This document shows, in pieces, positions 14,606 through 20,170 of a stretch of DNA of 20,170 nt (positions are counted from its first letter, which is position 1; the number at the start of each line of letters is the position of its first letter). The notes under the pieces were generated by a model. That model made no database searches and was not told the origin of the DNA. It was given only the letters and a program-made list of their open reading frames with translations. The translations under genes were made by a program, and so were the position numbers. The stretch spans positions 1-20,170 of IMG/VR virus record IMGVR_UViG_3300032047_000187; one strand, written 5' to 3'. This DNA is from a virus.

Positions 14606-15325
14606 ATGGCAGTAAACATAGATACAGTATACCAAAGAGTATTAGCAATAGCAAACAAAGAGCAAAGAGGATACATAACACCTCAAGAGTTTAACTTATT
14701 TGCTAATCAAGCACAGATGGATATTTTTGAACAATACTTTTATGACTTAGATCAGTTTATGAAAATGCCTGGTAATGATTCTACACATTCTGATATGGTA
14801 GATATTATTAATGAAAAAATTGATGTATTTGAAAGAAACTCGCAGGCAGTAGTAATGAGCGCTAGCGGTGTAGGAACTTTACCTGTTCATTATCGTATGG
14901 GTGAATTATACACTAACAAGTGTGGAAGCTATGTTGAAATAGAAAAAATTAATCAAAACGAGCTATATCATATACTAAACTCACCTTTAACTAATCCGAC
15001 AATAAGCCGACCTGTATATGTTAGAAATCAAACAACAGCTAATGGTGAAAGGGCTATACAAATTTATCCAACAACAATAGATAATAATGATACGGTTGTA
15101 TGCAACTATATAGCTAAGCCACAACAAGTTGAATGGTCTTCTACAACTGTGTTAGGCGAAGAATTATATAACGTTACAAATTCTGATAATTTTGAATTAC
15201 ACGATTCAGAAGAGTCTGAATTAGTTATAAAAATATTAGAGCTAGCTGGTATAACAATAAAAGATCCTCAGTTATATCCAATAGCTGCTCAAGAGGAAGC
15301 ACAGAACGTACAACAAGAAAAATAA
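14606..15325 (+). CDS. Putative head-tail connector protein (239 aa)
   Basis: The protein begins MAVNIDTVYQRVLAIANKEQ, then RGYITPQEFNLFANQAQMDIFEQYFYDLDQFM, a helical N-terminus. It continues with a beta-rich middle (GVGTLPVHYRMGELY, SRPVYVRNQTTANGERAIQIYPTTI, TVVCNYIAKPQQVEW) and a C-terminal helix (ESELVIKILELAGITIKDPQLY). Helix, beta, helix with a late 'C-YI-KP' strand is a layout I associate with adaptor or tail-tubular-A-like proteins of short-tailed phages. Its place between capsid and large tail genes fits a ring joining portal and tail. In-frame ATG 14573 would put the start inside the leader hairpins and add an unlike stretch (MGWLLTINKNI). ATG 14606 follows ATAAATAAAAATATT and is preferred. 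Family not confirmed. Confidence 0.65.
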   Translation: MAVNIDTVYQRVLAIANKEQRGYITPQEFNLFANQAQMDIFEQYFYDLDQFMKMPGNDSTHSDMVDIINEKIDVFERNSQAVVMSASGVGTLPVHYRMGELYTNKCGSYVEIEKINQNELYHILNSPLTNPTISRPVYVRNQTTANGERAIQIYPTTIDNNDTVVCNYIAKPQQVEWSSTTVLGEELYNVTNSDNFELHDSEESELVIKILELAGITIKDPQLYPIAAQEEAQNVQQEK

Positions 15326-15331
15326 TAAAAT

Positions 15332-16420
15332 ATGTCATTATTCACAGGAACACAAAGACAGTATTACGATAACAGTCAGCAAAGAACTGCTAGCGCTGGA
15401 CAAACCGCTTTTACATTTAATTTTAGCCCAGCACCATCTACAGCTTCTGATTTTGATATATTTGTAAATGGTAGTGAAGTTTCTGCGTCTACATACGGAT
15501 ATAGTAACAACGTTGTAACATTTACTAGTGGTAACGAAAAATCTGCTGGAGATGTAATTACTTTAAAACAAAAAACATTTAGTGAAGAACTAGGTAATTA
15601 TCAATATATAAAAATAGATGATATTATAAATAACTTTATAATAAATTATGTTGGTGAAGATAAATTAATACCTAAAATAAAAAGAACAGATGTATCTTTT
15701 CATGTTCAAAGAGGTATGCAGGAATTTAGTTATGATACATTGAGATCAGAAAAATCACAAGAAATAGAAATACCACCTTCATTAAAAATGAAACTTCCAC
15801 ACGATTATGTTAACTATGTTAAGCTATCATGGAAAGACACATCTGGTATTGAAAGAGTTATATATCCAGCAATAAAAACAAGCAACCCAAAAGCCTTGTT
15901 ACAAGATGGTAGTTATGATTATTTATTTAATAGTGATAACACGTTATTAGAAGCATCTGAGTCAAACACGTGGTCAACATACAAAGCTCAAGGAGATGGA
16001 AATGAAACTGAAGCTGATACAAATCAAAACGCTGTTGATCAAGTTTTAGCAGAGGGTAGAAGATATGGTTTAGAACCTTCTTTTAGTCAAGGTAATGGTG
16101 TTTTCTACATAGACAACACAAGAGGTTTTGTACATTTTAGCTCAGATTTAAACACAAAAACAATAACTTTAAAATATATAAGTGATGGTGTTGCTACAGA
16201 AGCTGAAAAAATAATACATAAACTTGCTGAAGACGCTATATATAAATACGTAGCACACGCTATATTATCAGCAAGAACGTTAGTACCTGAATATTTAGTG
16301 GCAAGATTTAAAAAAGAAAAATTTGCAGCTATAAGAAAAGCTAAACTTAGATTAAGTAATTTAAAAGCTGAAGAACTTAGTCAAGTTTTAAGAAATAAAT
16401 CTAAAGTAATTAAACATTAA
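15332..16420 (+). CDS. Putative head-tail connector/neck protein with inserted beta domain (362 aa)
   Basis: The core protein begins MSLFTGTQRQYY and resumes at about residue 90 with LGNYQYIKIDDIINNFIINYVGEDKLIPKIKRTDVSFHVQRGMQEFSYDTL, then EIEIPPSLKMKLPHDYVNYVKLSW and helical C-terminal segments. I recall marine phage neck-region proteins in which the first dozen residues run straight into GNYQ. Here residues about 18-83 (RTASAGQTAFTFNFSPAPS, DFDIFVNGSEVSASTYGYSNNVVTFTSGNEKSAGDVITLKQKT) form an extra beta domain resembling the repeating 'GQ-FTF, V-VNG, Y-, I-F, GD-I' unit of T7-like fibre N-termini. That unit usually attaches fibres to the tail. The protein may be a connector ring with a docking domain. 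It is followed by a four-base gap and the large tail gene. Confidence 0.65.
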   Translation: MSLFTGTQRQYYDNSQQRTASAGQTAFTFNFSPAPSTASDFDIFVNGSEVSASTYGYSNNVVTFTSGNEKSAGDVITLKQKTFSEELGNYQYIKIDDIINNFIINYVGEDKLIPKIKRTDVSFHVQRGMQEFSYDTLRSEKSQEIEIPPSLKMKLPHDYVNYVKLSWKDTSGIERVIYPAIKTSNPKALLQDGSYDYLFNSDNTLLEASESNTWSTYKAQGDGNETEADTNQNAVDQVLAEGRRYGLEPSFSQGNGVFYIDNTRGFVHFSSDLNTKTITLKYISDGVATEAEKIIHKLAEDAIYKYVAHAILSARTLVPEYLVARFKKEKFAAIRKAKLRLSNLKAEELSQVLRNKSKVIKH

Positions 16421-16423
16421 GAT

Positions 16424-19400
16424 ATGCCAGAGTTAAAGCATCACTTTCGTGCAGGTAAAATGAACAAAGACCTGGACGAGAGGTTAGTACCTAATGGAGA
16501 GTATAGAGACGCGCAGAATATAGAAATATCTACTTCTGAAGGTGATGATGTAGGTACTATACAAAACGTAAGAGGTACTACTAGAATAAAAGGTAAAGAA
16601 TTTAATTCAAATTCTAAATCAATAACTTCTAACTGGGATACTTTAAGTTTTGGCTTAACAAACGCTAAATGTGTTGGATCTGTTCTTAACACTGAAAACG
16701 ATAAGATATACTGGTTTATAAAAGCAGACGAGTCAGATTGTATTGCTGAATATGATGATATAAAAGGTATTATATCACCAGTTTTAGTAGATGCTAACAA
16801 TATACTTGATTGGCAAGATGATACGTATATAACTGGTATAAACGTTTTAGATAACATGTTATTGTGGACCGATGACGTTAAAGAACCTAAGAAAATAGAT
16901 ATAACAATATTTAAATCTGGTTGTTCTAACAACTTTACAACACACACCAAGTATAGTGGGCAAAAAATTCCATCTGGATTTAATCCTGCAGCTTTTGGTG
17001 ATTTTACAGAAGAAAATATAACTGTAGCTAGAAAAGCACCTATTGTTCCACCAACATTAACAATGAGTTCTTCTACTAGAGGCGGTATAGGTACTGGAAC
17101 TTCAAGCGTAATAATAAGTAACGCAACAGCTACAACGTTTACATCCACAGAGGGTATATCTAAAGATGCTGGTACCACATTAAACCTAACTTTTTCACCT
17201 TTACCAAATTGGCAAGTAGGAGATATTATAACTTGTAAATCAACATACGAAGACTTAGGTCAGCAAGAAACTTTTGAAATAAAACTTTTAATAAGTAGTA
17301 TAAGTAGTAGCAATGTATTTAGTTGCGTTATACAAAGTATACCAATTGAAATACCTTATGTACCATTAACATGGGAAGCTATATTAAGTGAAGAAGGTGT
17401 TTTATTTGAAAAAAAGTTTGTAAGATTTGCTTTTAGATTTAAGTATTATTCTGGTGAATATTCTGTATTTTCACCTTTCAGTGAATTAGCTTTTTTACCT
17501 GACACTTTTGAATACTTGTCGACAAATGGTTATAATGATGGTATGATAAATAATTTAAGACAGTTATCTATTAGCATACCAGGATATAAACCTATAGATG
17601 TTCAAGAAGTTGATATATTATACAAGGAATCAAATAATAGTAATGTTTATGTTGTAGACACACTTAAAAGAAATAGCTCTGGATCTTTCCCTACAGAGTA
17701 TAAACTAGAATCAGAAATTATAAGTAAAGTTGTAGAGAGTAATCAAATGATTAGACCTTGGGATAATGTTCCTAGAAAAGCAAAAGCTCAAGAGGTTACA
17801 GCTAATAGACTTATATTTGCAAACTATTTACAAAACTATAATATAGAGGACTTTAATCTTCCGGATATATCTATGTCTATTAGTCAATCTTCTATATCAA
17901 CAGTAAAAGAACCTGAGTTATCTATAAAATCATTAAGAACATATCAGGTAGGTGTTGTTTATATAGATGCGTATAATAGACAGTCACCAGTGTTTACTAG
18001 CTCTCAAGCTTCTAAACAAACTAGTAAAAATTATGCTAAAACAGTAAATAGTATAAACGTTACTTTAAATAATCAGCCACCAGACTGGGCTACGCATTTT
18101 AAATACTACATAAAAGAAACATCTAACGAATACTATAATCTAGCTATGGATAGGTATTATCTAGCAGAAGATGGTAATGTTTGGTTAAGTTTTCCTTCAT
18201 CTGAAAGAAATAAAATTGATGAAGAGACTTATTTGATATTAAAAAAGAAACACGATTCAGACGATTTTGTTACTACAAAATCAAGGTATAAAATACTAGA
18301 CATATCAAATGATGCACCTGATTTTCTTAAAATAAAAGAAAGAGCTGTAGCAACTGGTGATGTAGAAGCTAGATCATCTAGTATACCTCAGGTAGGTAGT
18401 ATATCATTTGAATTTAGAGGACCAGACCCTGCTTCAAATACTAGCTTTGGTGAAGGTTTTTCATCTGATGCTGTTATACAAATATCTGTAAACGGAATAA
18501 GAAGTGATAAGTATAACGTTCTTAGTGGTGGTCCAACTGGTGATAAAGATACTACTGGATCAAATAACCAAAAAGAACACATATATAAAATAACATTAGA
18601 AGAGCCAATTAAAACTGGTGATACTATGGTTAACAATATAACAGCTGGTAGTGATTTTGAAATAATACTGTTTGAAGAAAAATTTGAAAGAAAAGCTGAA
18701 TTTTATGGTAGGTTTTTTGTTAAGATTAATAGAGATGGTAATTTTGATACAAATATAATAGATAGTTTTCCAGAAGAAAACGAGCAATTTGGTATTTCAG
18801 ATACTAGAACTATTTTTACTAACTGTCCTAACACTGGACCAGGTGATTCTACTTCAGAAGCATCTTGGTATGATACTAGAGCTAGGAACAACAAAGTGAG
18901 TCAAGCTAATAATGGTCACCCTGTTTTAGGTTCTCACAATATGACAGTTGTTTTTGCGGGTGGACCAAAAAGTGGAACTAGAAACTTTGGACCAGGTCAC
19001 GGTGTTCCAAATGACTTTTTAAAAGTTTTATCAACACACGAAACATTATTTAGGTTTAAAGGATCTACTAACAATGCGTTAGGTGAAATATATAAAGTTA
19101 CTAACTGTGATATTGATTATAAATATAGAAGAAACGGTAGAAAAAAATTATTCTCTAGTAAGCAAAGAAGATATAATATAACATTCGAGCACCACAAAAA
19201 CGGAACACCTTACGAAGACTCTTTTACTAGTAATGGTGGTAACTTTTCTGGAAACTATATAGATGAAATACAGTTACTACAAAATGTAATAACAACAGAC
19301 GTTGAAGTGCTAACATCGAATAACCCTGCTATATGGGAAACAGAACCTAAAGAATCTGTTGAACTAGATATTTATTATGAAACTGGTGCGTCAAGACCGG

Positions 19401-20170
19401 TTAGTGATCACGGTGGAACGCATACTTTAGACTTTAAAAACTGCTACTCGTTTGGTAATGGTGTAGAATCCGACAGAATAAACGATGATTACAACGCTCC
19501 TCGTATAGGTAAAGGAGTTAAAGTCTCTGCTGTATTAGACGAACCTTATAAAGAAGAAAGAAGAAAAAATGGTTTAATATTCTCTGGCTTATTTAATTCA
19601 ACAAGTGGTATAAATAGATTAAATCAATTTATACAAGGTGAACCTATAACTAAGGATTTAAACCCTCACTATGGCAGTATACAAAAACTACATGCTAGAA
19701 ATACTGATTTAATAGTATTCTGTGAGGATAAAGTTTTAAAGGTACTAGCAAATAAAGATGCTTTGTTTGAAGCTAGTGGTAATCCACAGTTAACAGCTAC
19801 TAATAGAGTACTTGGCCAATCTATACCTTTTGTAGGTGAGTACGGTATATCTTTAAATCCAGAATCATTTTCTTCATACGCTTACAGAGTATATTTTGTA
19901 GATAAAGCTAGAGGAGCTGTTTTAAGATTGTCTAGAGATGGTTTAACACCTATATCTGATTTAGGTATGAAAGACTTTTTTAAAGATACTTTACCTAAGT
20001 CTAATTTAATATTAGGTAGTTATGATGATAGTAAAGGTTTATACAACTTAACGTTAGATGGTCAAACAGTTTCTTTTGATGAAAAGGTAAATGGTTTTCC
20101 TAGTTTTAAATCATTCATACCTGAAGCCGCTTTATCATTAAATAATGTTTACTACAGTATAAAAAATGGT
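16424..20170 (+). CDS. Large tail protein, possibly tail-tubular/stabilisation type (over 1,249 codons, 3' end outside window)
   Basis: The frame beginning MPELKHHFRAGKMNKDLDER stays open from base 16424 to the last base (I read it through with no stop), so the gene runs off the right edge. The opening RAGKMNKDLDERLVPNGEYRDAQNIEIS is one I recall from large tail proteins of Bacteroidota and marine phages. Phrases such as NMLLWTDDVKEPKKIDITIF and RVYFVDKARGAVLRLSRDGLTPISDLGM, the latter near residue 1160, resemble beta-propeller blades seen in tail-tubular B or tail-stabilisation proteins, which form the nozzle of short tails. It is far larger than T7 gp12 (about 790 aa). The middle is rich in beta strands without visible repeats. 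No membrane segment or coiled coil is seen. Structural tail identity is likely; the exact role is open. Confidence 0.72.
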   Translation, partial: MPELKHHFRAGKMNKDLDERLVPNGEYRDAQNIEISTSEGDDVGTIQNVRGTTRIKGKEFNSNSKSITSNWDTLSFGLTNAKCVGSVLNTENDKIYWFIKADESDCIAEYDDIKGIISPVLVDANNILDWQDDTYITGINVLDNMLLWTDDVKEPKKIDITIFKSGCSNNFTTHTKYSGQKIPSGFNPAAFGDFTEENITVARKAPIVPPTLTMSSSTRGGIGTGTSSVIISNATATTFTSTEGISKDAGTTLNLTFSPLPNWQVGDIITCKSTYEDLGQQETFEIKLLISSISSSNVFSCVIQSIPIEIPYVPLTWEAILSEEGVLFEKKFVRFAFRFKYYSGEYSVFSPFSELAFLPDTFEYLSTNGYNDGMINNLRQLSISIPGYKPIDVQEVDILYKESNNSNVYVVDTLKRNSSGSFPTEYKLESEIISKVVESNQMIRPWDNVPRKAKAQEVTANRLIFANYLQNYNIEDFNLPDISMSISQSSISTVKEPELSIKSLRTYQVGVVYIDAYNRQSPVFTSSQASKQTSKNYAKTVNSINVTLNNQPPDWATHFKYYIKETSNEYYNLAMDRYYLAEDGNVWLSFPSSERNKIDEETYLILKKKHDSDDFVTTKSRYKILDISNDAPDFLKIKERAVATGDVEARSSSIPQVGSISFEFRGPDPASNTSFGEGFSSDAVIQISVNGIRSDKYNVLSGGPTGDKDTTGSNNQKEHIYKITLEEPIKTGDTMVNNITAGSDFEIILFEEKFERKAEFYGRFFVKINRDGNFDTNIIDSFPEENEQFGISDTRTIFTNCPNTGPGDSTSEASWYDTRARNNKVSQANNGHPVLGSHNMTVVFAGGPKSGTRNFGPGHGVPNDFLKVLSTHETLFRFKGSTNNALGEIYKVTNCDIDYKYRRNGRKKLFSSKQRRYNITFEHHKNGTPYEDSFTSNGGNFSGNYIDEIQLLQNVITTDVEVLTSNNPAIWETEPKESVELDIYYETGASRPVSDHGGTHTLDFKNCYSFGNGVESDRINDDYNAPRIGKGVKVSAVLDEPYKEERRKNGLIFSGLFNSTSGINRLNQFIQGEPITKDLNPHYGSIQKLHARNTDLIVFCEDKVLKVLANKDALFEASGNPQLTATNRVLGQSIPFVGEYGISLNPESFSSYAYRVYFVDKARGAVLRLSRDGLTPISDLGMKDFFKDTLPKSNLILGSYDDSKGLYNLTLDGQTVSFDEKVNGFPSFKSFIPEAALSLNNVYYSIKNG

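Noticed and set aside
16441-17178. 245-codon open frame on the minus strand
   Set aside because: It is antisense to the large tail gene, has no leader or family resemblance, and all supported genes are on the plus strand. The low stop density comes from the codon use of the plus-strand gene.
1-20170. tRNA genes, CRISPR array, integrase, att site, insertion sequence or anti-defence island
   Set aside because: I looked for cloverleaf-like segments, regularly spaced repeats, transposase or recombinase motifs and terminal inverted repeats and saw none; nearly every base belongs to a structural, packaging or small phage gene.

Overview
The window is the virion-protein region of a tailed double-stranded DNA phage. 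Every gene I can support reads left to right, packed with short gaps or overlaps, and the order is typical of a phage: tail fibre, small accessory proteins, terminase, portal, scaffold, major capsid protein, neck and tail proteins. There is no host-type gene, integrase, tRNA, rRNA, insertion sequence or CRISPR array.

The likely host is a member of the Bacteroidota, probably a marine flavobacterium. This is inference. The DNA is visibly AT-rich. Almost every start codon follows an A/T-rich leader with no Shine-Dalgarno sequence, as is usual in that phylum. One protein carries an FN3/Ig-like domain whose wording is typical of Bacteroidota surface proteins. Several structural proteins resemble proteins I remember from uncultured marine phages, but I could not run a search.

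Layout. 2-2737: end of a large modular tail fibre that finishes in a self-cleaving S74 chaperone domain. 2744-4123: a 57-aa orphan and two probable surface proteins that both end in cysteine. 4134-4688: a class I methyltransferase resembling guanidinoacetate/arginine N-methyltransferases. 4749-6364: five small genes, including a coiled-coil protein and a probable tandem GroES-like protein; the last may be the small terminase subunit. 6364-13698: the packaging and head genes TerL, portal, scaffold and major capsid protein, closed by a strong terminator hairpin. 13774-16420: three probable neck or head-tail connector genes. 16424 to the right edge: a tail protein of more than 1,249 codons with no stop in the window.

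How they work together (family knowledge plus inference): the scaffold directs capsid protein to assemble around the portal, the terminase fills the head with DNA, the genes after the capsid gene close the head and build the tail, and the fibre at the left finds the host. The GroES-like protein may assist folding. The target of the methyltransferase is unknown. The scaffold-capsid-connector-large tail protein order, with no tail tube, sheath or tape-measure gene visible, suggests a short-tailed phage, but both edges cut through genes, so this is unproven.

Most unusual signals: the GAMT/RMT2-like methyltransferase, the tandem Cpn10-like protein, an 11-bp hairpin inside a coding sequence about 1 kb before TerL, and the sharp isoleucine-codon contrast between the capsid gene and its neighbours.
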